NCBI GenBank assembly: GCA_017459225.1
Contig: JAFUDL010000511.1
Coordinates: forward strand, 1 to 25,592
Length of the DNA: 25,592 nucleotides
Direction: 5' to 3'
Origin: Kiritimatiellia bacterium
Lineage (GTDB): Bacteria > Verrucomicrobiota > Kiritimatiellia > RFP12 > UBA1067
Positions within the stretch are counted from its first letter, which is position 1; each line of letters begins with the position of its first letter. The notes beneath the pieces were generated by a model. The model was not told the origin of the DNA and did not search any database. It was given only the letters and a program-made list of their open reading frames with translations. Made by a program: the position numbers and the translations under genes. Below, in pieces: positions 1-7,325 of the stretch.

Positions 1-1
1 C

Positions 2-1042
2 CGCGCCGAAATGACGCCCACCCTTGCGCGCATGGTGGCGCAGCGCCAGGGCACGCTTGCGTTCCAGATAAAGTGGACCGCCAATGCGCAGTGCTTCCGC
101 TACGAGCGCATGACGAAGGGACGCAAGCGCGAGCACTACCAGTGGAACTGCGACATCATCGGCGAGGAGAGCGTCCTCGCCGAAGTGGAGGTGCTGGGCG
201 CCGCTTGCGACGCGCTGCGCCGGATGGGCCTCTCCAACGCCGACTTCCGCGTGCACGTGTCGAGCCGCGCGCTTCTCTCCGAGCTGCTCGCGGCGAGCGG
301 CATCCCTGCCGCCCTGCACGCGCAGGTGTTCCTCGCGCTCGACAAGCGCGGCAAGATGCCAGACGAGGAGATCGCCGCCATGCTGCGCGACGGCGGCGTT
401 GACGAAGCGGGCGTGAAGGCGACGTTCGCCATCATGGACCTGAAGACGCTTGACGAGGCTGCGGCTCTTGCGGGTGCGCCCGCGGAGGGCGGCGCGCGCA
501 GCGGCGTGGAGGATCTGCGCGAGCTCTTCCGCCTCGCCGCAATCGCGGGCTTTGCCGACTGCCTTGAGTTCGACATTTCCGTCATCCGCGGCCTCAGCTA
601 CTACACGGGCATCGTCTTCGAGTGTTTCGACGCGAAGCGCGAGTTCCGCGCCATCTTCGGCGGCGGCAGGTACGACAACCTCCTCACCACGATAGGCGGC
701 GCGCCTGCGACGGCGGTGGGGCTTGGTTTCGGCGACGTGGTGGTGACAGAGCTTCTGAAGGCGCGCTTCGGCGAAGAGGCGCCCGTGCCGAAGAAGGGCG
801 TGTACGTGGGATGGATGTTTCCCGAGCAGCGCGACGCGGCGCTGGCGCTCGCGGCGAAGCTGCGCGCGCAGGGAGAGTGCGTGAACCTCGCCCTCAGAAA
901 GGCGAAGCCGAAGCAGTTCTTCTCGCGCGCGGGGGCGAGCACTTGCGCGAAGGCCGTGTTCCTTGGTCCGGACGACGTTGCATCGGGTCAGGCCAAGATC
1001 AAAGACCTCGCAACGCGGGAGGAGACGGTGATCGCCCTCTAG
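2..1042 (+). CDS. hisS: Histidyl-tRNA synthetase, C-terminal part (5' end outside window)
   Basis: This enzyme charges tRNA-His with histidine in the cytoplasm. The frame is open from base 2 and reads RAEMTPTLARMV, the conserved HisRS stretch preceding motif 2, so the gene begins upstream and the ATG at 11 is internal. Visible class II synthetase landmarks are motif 2 (CFRYERMTKGRKREHYQWN), the histidine-specific loop (LSYYTGIVFE) and motif 3 (AIFGGGRYDNLL). An anticodon-binding domain follows (from about GVYVGWMFPEQ) and ends at the TAG at 1040-1042. The motif 2 wording (RYERMTKGRKREHYQWN) looks more like the plant-organelle-type HisRS than the E. coli form; that is a recollection of the family, not a computed alignment. 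The next gene starts 36 bp later, so co-transcription is likely. Confidence 0.95.
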   Translation, partial: RAEMTPTLARMVAQRQGTLAFQIKWTANAQCFRYERMTKGRKREHYQWNCDIIGEESVLAEVEVLGAACDALRRMGLSNADFRVHVSSRALLSELLAASGIPAALHAQVFLALDKRGKMPDEEIAAMLRDGGVDEAGVKATFAIMDLKTLDEAAALAGAPAEGGARSGVEDLRELFRLAAIAGFADCLEFDISVIRGLSYYTGIVFECFDAKREFRAIFGGGRYDNLLTTIGGAPATAVGLGFGDVVVTELLKARFGEEAPVPKKGVYVGWMFPEQRDAALALAAKLRAQGECVNLALRKAKPKQFFSRAGASTCAKAVFLGPDDVASGQAKIKDLATREETVIAL

Positions 1043-1078
1043 GCAGCTGCGGGGCCATTGCGCAGGAAAGGATGTGAA

Positions 1079-2203
1079 ATGACGAAGCACACTGCAGCGA
1101 AGATGCTTTGCGCGCTGGCGGCGCTCGCCGCTCTTGCGGCGTTGGCGGGTGATCCGTCCACCGCCGTGCTGCGCCTTCTCAACTCGCGCTCCAGCGGCTC
1201 GCCGCGCGCATACGCAGAGGCCGCGGAGGAGGTGGCGGCGCAGGCGAAGGCCGGCAAGGCCGTGTACGCGTTCGTGCTGGGGCTCGTCTCGCGCGAACGC
1301 AACGCTCCGCCAGCCGCCCGCCTCGACGAGGCCACGCGCAAGAAGTATCTTGACGATAATCGGCCCAGCATCAAGAAGGTCGCCATTGAACACAACAACC
1401 CAATGGCCCTCTATCTTCTTGCACTCGATTCGGGTGATACGAACCTTCTGCATCGTGCCGCCGAGGCGGGAAGCGTACAGGCGGAGAATGCATGGGGGTC
1501 TCTCATTTTCTCGATTGCGCTATCGGATCCAAAGGCTTCCTCCAACCATGTGGAGCAGACTCTGCGCCAGGCGTACGCGTGCTTCAAGGACGCTGCAGGC
1601 AAGGGCGACGCGAACGGCCTCTACAACCTTGGCACATGCCTCTGGCGAGGACTTGGCACGGAGAGGGACGACATGTCCGCCTTCAACTGCTTTCGCGCGG
1701 CGGCCGAGAAGGGCCATCCCGAGGCGATCAACAACATCGGCGCGTTCTTCCGAGACGGAGTGATCATTGAACGCGACGCCGAGCTTTCCGCGAAGTGGTT
1801 CGCGAAGTCCGCCAGCTATGAGAACCCGTTTGGACAGTACAACTACGCGCTCGCTCTGCGCAAAGGGGAAGGCGTGGAGAAGGACTACAAAAAGGCGGCC
1901 GAGCTGCTGGAGAAGTCAGCAAACGGCGGATGCATCGAGGCCGTGAACACGCTTGGCGTCGCGTACTGGAGGGGCGAGGGCGTTAAGAAGGACGAGAAGC
2001 GGGCCTTTAAGCTTTTCATGCGCGCGGCCGATGACGGCTATCCGCCTGCCATGGAGAACGTTGCCACGTGCTATGAGTTCGGCGAAGGAGTGGGGGTGGA
2101 CGATCGCAAGGCGCTGGAGTGGAAGATCAGGTCGCGTGCTGCGCGGGGCGACCGCAACGCGCAGGAATGGCTGCGGCAGAACGCGAATCAGCAGCAGAAA
2201 TAG
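1079..2203 (+). CDS. Exported Sel1-like (TPR-type) repeat protein
   Basis: A 374-residue protein with a short basic N-terminus and an Ala/Leu-rich hydrophobic stretch (residues about 9-23, LALAALAALAALAG type), consistent with a signal peptide. From about residue 130 to 365 it carries five or six Sel1-like repeats, each with the A.xxLGxxYxxGxGVxxDxxKAxxWxxKAAxxG pattern; for example, residues 181-211, 254-284 and 290-320 (TLGVAYWRGEGVKKDEKRAF). Such alpha-solenoids act as protein-protein scaffolds, so no enzymatic role is proposed. The ATG at 1079 is chosen over an in-frame TTG at 1058 because AGGAAAGG at 1064-1071 sits at good spacing and the signal peptide then starts at the N-terminus. It lies between hisS and ilvB with gaps of 36 and 31 bp. 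The specific partner is unknown. Confidence 0.88.
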   Translation: MTKHTAAKMLCALAALAALAALAGDPSTAVLRLLNSRSSGSPRAYAEAAEEVAAQAKAGKAVYAFVLGLVSRERNAPPAARLDEATRKKYLDDNRPSIKKVAIEHNNPMALYLLALDSGDTNLLHRAAEAGSVQAENAWGSLIFSIALSDPKASSNHVEQTLRQAYACFKDAAGKGDANGLYNLGTCLWRGLGTERDDMSAFNCFRAAAEKGHPEAINNIGAFFRDGVIIERDAELSAKWFAKSASYENPFGQYNYALALRKGEGVEKDYKKAAELLEKSANGGCIEAVNTLGVAYWRGEGVKKDEKRAFKLFMRAADDGYPPAMENVATCYEFGEGVGVDDRKALEWKIRSRAARGDRNAQEWLRQNANQQQK

Positions 2204-2234
2204 TCGAGAAGAAACAAAACAGAAGAAGAGACTA

Positions 2235-3968
2235 ATGAAGAAGAAGCAGGAGAAATCCGGCGCGCAGGCGCTAGTTGATTCACTCGCGAAGGCGGGCACG
2301 GAAGTGCTGTTCGGATATCCGGGCGGACAGTGCCTGGACATTTTCAACTGCCTCCCCGAGGCGCCGTTCCAGTTCGTGCTGGGCCGCCATGAGCAGGGAT
2401 GCGTGCACATGGCCGACGGCTACGCGCGCGCCACTGGCAAGGTGGGCGTGTGCCTTGTGACGTCGGGTCCTGGCGCCACGAACACCGTCACCGGCCTCGC
2501 CACCGCCAACATGGACGGCGTTCCGATCGTGTGCATCACGGGCCAGGTGCCCATGAACCAGATCGGCACGGACGCTTTCCAGGAGGCGGATACGACTGGC
2601 ATCACGCGCGCCGTCTCGAAGCATAATTTCCTCGTCCACTCTGCGGACGAGCTTCCCGAGATCGTTGCCGAGGCGTTCTACATCGCGACGCACGGCAAGC
2701 CGGGTCCGGTGGTGATAGACGTTCCGAAGAACGTGCAGCGTGCCATCACCACCGCGCAGTACCCAGAGCGCGTGTCTCTGCGCGCCTACCATCCGGAGTG
2801 CTACGCAACGGCTGCGCAGATCGCCCGCCTCGCGAAGCTCATCAACGAGGCGGAGCGCCCCGTCATCTACGCAGGCGGCGGAGTGATCGCGAGCGGCGCG
2901 GCGAAGGACGTTGCCGCGCTTGCCCACCGCGCGCAGATTCCCGTGGCCACCACGCTCATGGGCCTGGGCGCCTTCGACGAGCACGACCCTCTATCGCTGC
3001 GCCTTGCCGGAATGCACGGCACGGCGGCCGCCAACTACGCGATCAACCACACGGACCTTCTGATCGCGCTCGGCGTCAGGTTCTCCGACCGCGTCACCGG
3101 CAAGCTCGCCGCCTACGCGAAGAAGGCGAAGATCGTACATGTGGACTGCGACCCCGCCGCGATAGGGAAGAACGTTCGCGTGTCGCTGGGAATCGTGGCT
3201 GACATCAAGGACGTCTTGACGACTGTCTCCTCCCGCGTGAAGAGCGCCACGCACGAGGCTTGGCTCGCGCAGATCGAGGAGTGGAAGAAGCAGCGTCCGA
3301 TGACCTACAAGCCCATGCATCCGAACGTGATCATGCCGCAGCAGGTGGTCGAGGCGATCGACAAGGCCACGAAGGGCGAGGCGGTGCTGGTGACGGACGT
3401 GGGGCAGCACCAGATGTGGACGGCGCAGTACTTCCGCCACAACCGTCCGAGGCGGTTCCTTTCGTCCGGCGGCATGGGCACGATGGGCTTCGGCATCCCG
3501 GCTGCCATCGGCGCCGCGTTCGGCCGTCCCGACCGCAAGGTGGTGGCAGTGTGCGGCGATGGCGGTGCGCAGATGACGTTCGAGGAGCTCGTGGTGGCGG
3601 TGGAGCACAAGCTGCCCGTCACGTTCGTCGTCGTCAACAACGCTTGTCTCGGCATGGTGCGCCAGTGGCAGGAGCTCTTCTACGGAAAGCGCTACGCGGG
3701 GTCGATCCTCTCAGTGAAGGGCAGGCTCGCGAACGAGCGGCTTGAGCAGGACCTCAAGTACGACTATCTGCCCGACTTCGTGAAACTCGCCCAGGCGCAT
3801 GGCGCCGATGCGGCGCGCGTGATCGACCCGGCGAAGCTGGAGGGCGCCATCCGCAAGGCGGTGAACTCCGGCAAGACCACGCTCGTGGAGGTGATTGTGG
3901 AGCCGCGCGCGAACGTCTTTCCGATGCAGCCAGGCGGCCAGCCGGTCGAGGGCATGATCTTCGAGTGA
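2235..3968 (+). CDS. ilvB: Acetolactate synthase large subunit (ThDP enzyme)
   Basis: A 577-residue cytoplasmic ThDP/FAD enzyme that condenses pyruvate to acetolactate, or pyruvate with 2-oxobutyrate, at the start of valine/leucine/isoleucine synthesis. The N-terminal Pyr domain has GYPGGQCLDIFN and RHEQGCVHMADGYARATGK with the catalytic Glu at residue 53. The FAD-region motif FQEADTTGITR follows near residue 115. The ThDP-binding motif begins GDGGAQMTFEEL (residues 441-443 GDG) and closes with VVVNN at about 465-469. The start is the ATG at 2235 in a purine-rich context (GAAGAAGAG), matching the family N-terminus; the frame is open further upstream but that overlaps the previous gene. No regulatory small subunit (IlvN) is adjacent. 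A catabolic acetolactate synthase is possible, but the FAD-site motif favours the anabolic type. Confidence 0.93.
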   Translation: MKKKQEKSGAQALVDSLAKAGTEVLFGYPGGQCLDIFNCLPEAPFQFVLGRHEQGCVHMADGYARATGKVGVCLVTSGPGATNTVTGLATANMDGVPIVCITGQVPMNQIGTDAFQEADTTGITRAVSKHNFLVHSADELPEIVAEAFYIATHGKPGPVVIDVPKNVQRAITTAQYPERVSLRAYHPECYATAAQIARLAKLINEAERPVIYAGGGVIASGAAKDVAALAHRAQIPVATTLMGLGAFDEHDPLSLRLAGMHGTAAANYAINHTDLLIALGVRFSDRVTGKLAAYAKKAKIVHVDCDPAAIGKNVRVSLGIVADIKDVLTTVSSRVKSATHEAWLAQIEEWKKQRPMTYKPMHPNVIMPQQVVEAIDKATKGEAVLVTDVGQHQMWTAQYFRHNRPRRFLSSGGMGTMGFGIPAAIGAAFGRPDRKVVAVCGDGGAQMTFEELVVAVEHKLPVTFVVVNNACLGMVRQWQELFYGKRYAGSILSVKGRLANERLEQDLKYDYLPDFVKLAQAHGADAARVIDPAKLEGAIRKAVNSGKTTLVEVIVEPRANVFPMQPGGQPVEGMIFE

Positions 3969-4026
3969 TGCGTTTCGCAATGAACGACATGGCTTTGTAA
4001 CATGATTGTACGGTCGCTCTGCGTTG

Positions 4027-4056
4027 TTGTGCGACGGCGGCGGATTATGATATAAT
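4027..4056 (+). promoter_or_regulatory. Predicted sigma70-type promoter of the paaK-ACT-thrC operon
   Basis: A perfect TATAAT lies at 4051-4056, preceded by TGA (4048-4050), giving an extended -10. TTGTGC at 4027-4032 is a partial -35 match with an 18-bp spacer. Transcription would begin near 4063, about 24 nt before the ATG at 4087. It sits in the 118-bp gap after ilvB, the first gap large enough for a new transcription unit. Nothing else recognisable lies in that gap. Confidence 0.7.
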
Positions 4057-4086
4057 GACAAAGTAGTCAACAGAATTGGAAATCAC

Positions 4087-5388
4087 ATGAATGCCATCTC
4101 AGAAAAAGACTTCATGCCCGTGGATCAGCTGCGGACGATGCAGCTCGAGAAGCTGCAGAAGCTCATACCGTACGAGTACGAGCGCGTGCCGCTCTTCCGC
4201 CGCCGCTGCGACGAGAAGGGCGTGAAGCCGCGCGACCTCGTAACGCTAAAGGACCTCGCGAAGTTCCCCTTCATGAAGAAGACCGACCTCCGCGACGAGT
4301 ATCCGCTCGGCCTAACAGCCGCACCGATGAGCGAGATCAACCGCTTCCACTGCTCTTCCGGCACCACTGGCAAGCCCATCTGCATTCCGCAGACTGCAGC
4401 CGACGTGGCGATCTGGACTGATGGCGTTTGCCGTTGCATGGCGATGTATGGCATAACGAAGGACGACGTGGTGCAGGTTTCGTACGGATACGGGCTCTTC
4501 ACCGGCGGCCTCGGCGCGCACTACGGCGCGGAGGCGTTGGGCTGCGCCGTGCTGCCGACGGGCGCTGGCAACACCGAGAAGCAGATCATGCTGATGAAGG
4601 ATCTTGGCGTCACGGTGATCTGCTGCACGCCGAGCTACTTCCTGCATCTCGCCACCGTGGCGGAGAAGCTGGGCATTGATTTCCGGCGCGACACGAAGCT
4701 GCGCCATGGCGTGTTCGGCGCGGAGCCGTGGACCGACGAGATACGCGAGAAGATCGAGACGATGTCGGGCATAACGGCGCATGACATCTACGGCCTCACC
4801 GAGATCGCGGGTCCGGGCGTGGCGGGCAACTGTCCATACTGCCACGGCCTCCACATCTGGGAAGACCACTTCTATCCAGAGATCATCGACCCCGACACGC
4901 TCGAGGTGCTGCCCGACGGCGAGGAGGGCGAGCTTGTGTTCACCACGCTCGACCGCGTTGGAACGCCGATGGTGCGCTACCGCACGCGTGACCTCTCGCG
5001 CCTCCAGACGGGGCAGTGCCAGTGCGGGCGCACGATGCGCGTGATGGACCGTGTGCACGCGAGAAGCGACGACATGCTGATCATCCACGGCGTGAACGTG
5101 TTCCCGAGCCAGATCGAGGCGTGCCTAATGAAGGTGCCCGAGGTGGCGCCGCACTACATGATAGAGCTCTCGAGCACCGAGACGATGGACCGCTTCGAGA
5201 TCAAGGTGGAGGTCACGGCCGACACGATGTCCGACTCCATGTCCGCCATGGAGGCCGTGCGCAAGCGCGTGGCGGCGTCCATCAAGGAGATCGTGGGCCT
5301 CTCGCCGAAGATCTCCCTCGTGGCCCCCGGCTCGCTCCCGCGCAGCGAGGGCAAGATCAAGCGTGTAATCGACAACAGGAGAAAGTAA
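4087..5388 (+). CDS. paaK: Phenylacetate-CoA ligase family adenylate-forming enzyme
   Basis: A 433-residue cytoplasmic ANL-superfamily enzyme that would activate an aryl acid as the adenylate and transfer it to CoA; phenylacetate is the type substrate. The phosphate-binding loop is HCSSGTTGKP (residues 88-97). The adenylate-binding region DIYGLTEIAGPG and the family signature GLHIWEDHFYPEIID follow, then RYRTRDLSRL. The C-terminal lid ends with GSLPRSEGKIKRVIDNR, whose lysine is the expected catalytic residue. Cysteines in the CPYCHGLHIW and CQCGRT segments are typical of this anaerobe-type PaaK group. In many anaerobes this ligase is paired with an ACT-domain protein, as here, and with indolepyruvate oxidoreductase, which is not in the window. 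That pairing suggests a role in recovering aryl acids for aromatic amino-acid synthesis. The true acyl substrate cannot be read from sequence. Confidence 0.9.
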   Translation: MNAISEKDFMPVDQLRTMQLEKLQKLIPYEYERVPLFRRRCDEKGVKPRDLVTLKDLAKFPFMKKTDLRDEYPLGLTAAPMSEINRFHCSSGTTGKPICIPQTAADVAIWTDGVCRCMAMYGITKDDVVQVSYGYGLFTGGLGAHYGAEALGCAVLPTGAGNTEKQIMLMKDLGVTVICCTPSYFLHLATVAEKLGIDFRRDTKLRHGVFGAEPWTDEIREKIETMSGITAHDIYGLTEIAGPGVAGNCPYCHGLHIWEDHFYPEIIDPDTLEVLPDGEEGELVFTTLDRVGTPMVRYRTRDLSRLQTGQCQCGRTMRVMDRVHARSDDMLIIHGVNVFPSQIEACLMKVPEVAPHYMIELSSTETMDRFEIKVEVTADTMSDSMSAMEAVRKRVAASIKEIVGLSPKISLVAPGSLPRSEGKIKRVIDNRRK

Positions 5389-5389
5389 G

Positions 5390-5779
5390 ATGATCATCAG
5401 GCAAATCAGCATCTTCCTCGAGAACAAGCCGGGCCAGCTCGCCGGCATCTGCCGCGCGCTTGCAAAGGCCGAGGTGAACATCGCCACGCTTTCGCTTGCG
5501 GACAGCGCCGACTTCGGAATCGTGCGCATGATCGTTGACGACCATGTGAAGGGCGCGCGCGTTCTCACCGAGGCGGGCTTCGCCGTTCGCGAGACCGAGG
5601 TGGTCACCGTCACGGTGCCGGACCGCCCTGGCGGCATGGCCGAGCTCATGGAGAAGATCGACCGCGCAGGCCTCGACGTCAAGTACTCCTACGCCTACGC
5701 GCTGGGCCACGGCGAGAAGGCGATACTCGTCTTCCGCTTCAACGACAACGCCAAGGCCGAGGAGGCTTTGAAGGGCTGA
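5390..5779 (+). CDS. Tandem ACT-domain protein, probable amino-acid sensor
   Basis: A 129-residue protein made almost entirely of two ACT folds: residues about 3-67 (QISIFLENKPGQLAGICRAL start) and about 70-129 (VVTVTVPDRPGGMAELMEKI start). Both keep the ligand-loop pattern of NKPGQL / DRPGGM between the first strand and helix. It has no catalytic domain, so it likely binds an amino acid and modulates a partner, most plausibly the ligase encoded immediately upstream. The ATG at 5390 follows the upstream stop by one base, and AGGAG at 5377-5381 lies inside the upstream coding end, which indicates translational coupling. It is not an IlvN subunit, because the IlvN C-terminal domain is absent and the protein is a double ACT unit. 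Confidence 0.88.
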   Translation: MIIRQISIFLENKPGQLAGICRALAKAEVNIATLSLADSADFGIVRMIVDDHVKGARVLTEAGFAVRETEVVTVTVPDRPGGMAELMEKIDRAGLDVKYSYAYALGHGEKAILVFRFNDNAKAEEALKG

Positions 5780-5797
5780 GAGGGAAGGAAGAAAAAG

Positions 5798-7198
5798 ATG
5801 GAGTTTCTGAGCACGCGCTCGTGCGGGGCGGCGGATTCGCTGGATGCGATTCTGCGTGGCCTTGCGCCGGACGGAGGTCTCTACGTGCCCGCGCGAGTGC
5901 CTGTGGCCTTCGCGGCTGCAGGCTGCGACACGCTTGAGAAGGCCGAGCGCTCCGCGCTGGGCGCAGTGTTCGACGACGTGGCGGAGGCGGTGCGGGAAGA
6001 CGCCGTGCGCAATCTGCTCGCCAAGTTTCCGTCCGAGCCCGTGCCGCTGGTGCATGTGGGCGGGCTCGATGTGCTGGAGCTGTTCCATGGTCCAACGGGC
6101 GCGTTCAAGGATGTGGCCCTCTCCGTTCTTCCCGTTCTCATGGCTGCAGCCGCATCGCGCGCAGGATGCCGCCGCGTGCTCATCCTCACGGCGACCTCCG
6201 GCGACACTGGCTCCGCCGCGATGGCCGGTTTCGCCGGCGTTCCCGGCGTTGAGATCGCGGTGTTCTTCCCGAACACCGGCACCTCGCGCATACAGCGCCT
6301 CCAGATGACCACGCCATCTGCGAAGAACGTGCACGGCATTGCGATACGCGGAAACTTCGACGACGCGCAGGCCGCGGTCAAGCGGATATTCTCTGATTCG
6401 ACGATTCGCGCGGAGGCGGCGGCGAAGGGCGTGTGGCTCTCGTCTGCCAACTCCATCAACATCGGCAGGCTTGTGCCGCAGATAGGGTACTACCTCTACG
6501 CAGCGGCGAAGATGGGGCGCGAGTTCGACGTGGCGGTGCCGTCCGGCAACTTCGGCAACATTCTCGCGGCGAAGTACGCGAAGCTGATGGGTGCGCCGAT
6601 AAGGCGGCTCGTGTGCGCGTCGAACGTGAACGACGTTCTGGCGCGCTTCATTGCGACGGGAGTCTACGATCCGGGCGACAGGTTCACGGTCACGAACTCG
6701 CCGTCGATGGACATCCGCCGCAGCTCGAACGTTGAGCGCGAGATATGGCTCGCCTGCGGCGGACTCGAAGACCCTGCCGCGGCGGCAGCCGAGACGAAGC
6801 GGCTCATGGACGAATTCGCCGCCACTGGCCGCTATGCCCTCTCTCCCTCGGCCAAGGTCCGCCTTCAGGAAGAGTTCCTCTGCGGCAGCGTCACGCCAGA
6901 GGAGACTGAGTTCGAGATGCGCCGCATGCGCGGCGAGTGCGGATACGTGCTTGATCCGCACACCGCGGTGGCGACCGCCGTTGCACGCAAGCTGGGGCTG
7001 CCGAAGGACGGAGTGCCGTGCCTCGTTGCAGCCACCGCAACTCCATACAAGTTCCCCGAAACGTGCCAGCGCGCCTTCGGCGAAAACGTACTCGCGAGCC
7101 CGCCCCCGTCGTTCGCCGCCCTCGAGACGGCTCCTGTCACGCAGACGCAGGTGGTTGACGTTGACGGAATCGATGCCGCCGTTCGTGAACTTTTTTGA
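5798..7198 (+). CDS. thrC: Threonine synthase
   Basis: A 466-residue PLP enzyme converting O-phosphohomoserine to threonine in the cytoplasm. The N-terminus has the family opening (STRSCGAADSLDAILRGLAP DGGLYVP in two adjoining pieces). The PLP lysine is K104 in HGPTGAFKD. The phosphate-binding loop is TATSGDTGSA (131-140). SANSINIGRLVPQ and PSGNFGNILAAKY are further ThrC signatures, and the C-terminal part is the long ThrC type. The ATG has a good Shine-Dalgarno (GGAAGG, 5783-5788). An 18-bp gap to the ACT gene supports one operon. The stop at 7196-7198 is embedded in T-rich sequence. Pairing threonine synthase with PaaK and an ACT sensor suggests a small amino-acid metabolism operon, perhaps regulated together. 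Confidence 0.95.
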   Translation: MEFLSTRSCGAADSLDAILRGLAPDGGLYVPARVPVAFAAAGCDTLEKAERSALGAVFDDVAEAVREDAVRNLLAKFPSEPVPLVHVGGLDVLELFHGPTGAFKDVALSVLPVLMAAAASRAGCRRVLILTATSGDTGSAAMAGFAGVPGVEIAVFFPNTGTSRIQRLQMTTPSAKNVHGIAIRGNFDDAQAAVKRIFSDSTIRAEAAAKGVWLSSANSINIGRLVPQIGYYLYAAAKMGREFDVAVPSGNFGNILAAKYAKLMGAPIRRLVCASNVNDVLARFIATGVYDPGDRFTVTNSPSMDIRRSSNVEREIWLACGGLEDPAAAAAETKRLMDEFAATGRYALSPSAKVRLQEEFLCGSVTPEETEFEMRRMRGECGYVLDPHTAVATAVARKLGLPKDGVPCLVAATATPYKFPETCQRAFGENVLASPPPSFAALETAPVTQTQVVDVDGIDAAVRELF

Positions 7199-7217
7199 AG
7201 TTTTTTTTCTGCCCCTC

Positions 7218-7246
7218 TTGCACGGGCCTCGGTTTTTTGCTAAACT
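7218..7246 (+). promoter_or_regulatory. Predicted promoter of the secreted LamG-like protein gene
   Basis: TTGCAC at 7218-7223 and TAAACT at 7241-7246 are separated by exactly 17 bp. TGC directly precedes the -10 (7238-7240), giving an extended -10. Transcription would start near 7253. The T-runs at 7201-7208 and 7233-7238 flank only a 4-bp GCCC/GGGC stem, so a thrC terminator here is possible but weak. Confidence 0.62.
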
Positions 7247-7254
7247 CTAGTCGT

Positions 7255-7298
7255 CAGCAGAAGAACCGGGCCTATGACGGGCGCGGAATTTTCTGCTG
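7255..7298 (+). promoter_or_regulatory. Stem-loop at the predicted 5' end of the mRNA
   Basis: CAGCAGAA at 7255-7262 is perfectly complementary to TTCTGCTG at 7291-7298. The enclosed loop contains further GC-rich pairing possibilities (CCG 7266-7268 with CGG 7284-7286). It begins within a few bases of the predicted transcription start and ends 14 nt before the Shine-Dalgarno (AAAGGA, 7313-7318), leaving the ribosome site free. Hairpins at this position are known to protect transcripts from 5'-end-dependent decay. No riboswitch class is recognised. Confidence 0.55.
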
Positions 7299-7325
7299 CC
7301 CTGAAGAGGATGAAAGGAAAAAACA

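Noticed and set aside
2..1042. HisRS acquired from a plastid or eukaryote because of its motif 2 wording
   Set aside because: Motif resemblance alone cannot separate transfer from a bacterial clade that shares the form; a tree would be needed, and the rest of the gene looks native in base composition.
5390..5779. ACT protein as the acetolactate synthase small subunit
   Set aside because: It is a double ACT unit without the IlvN C-terminal domain and is coupled to paaK, not to ilvB.
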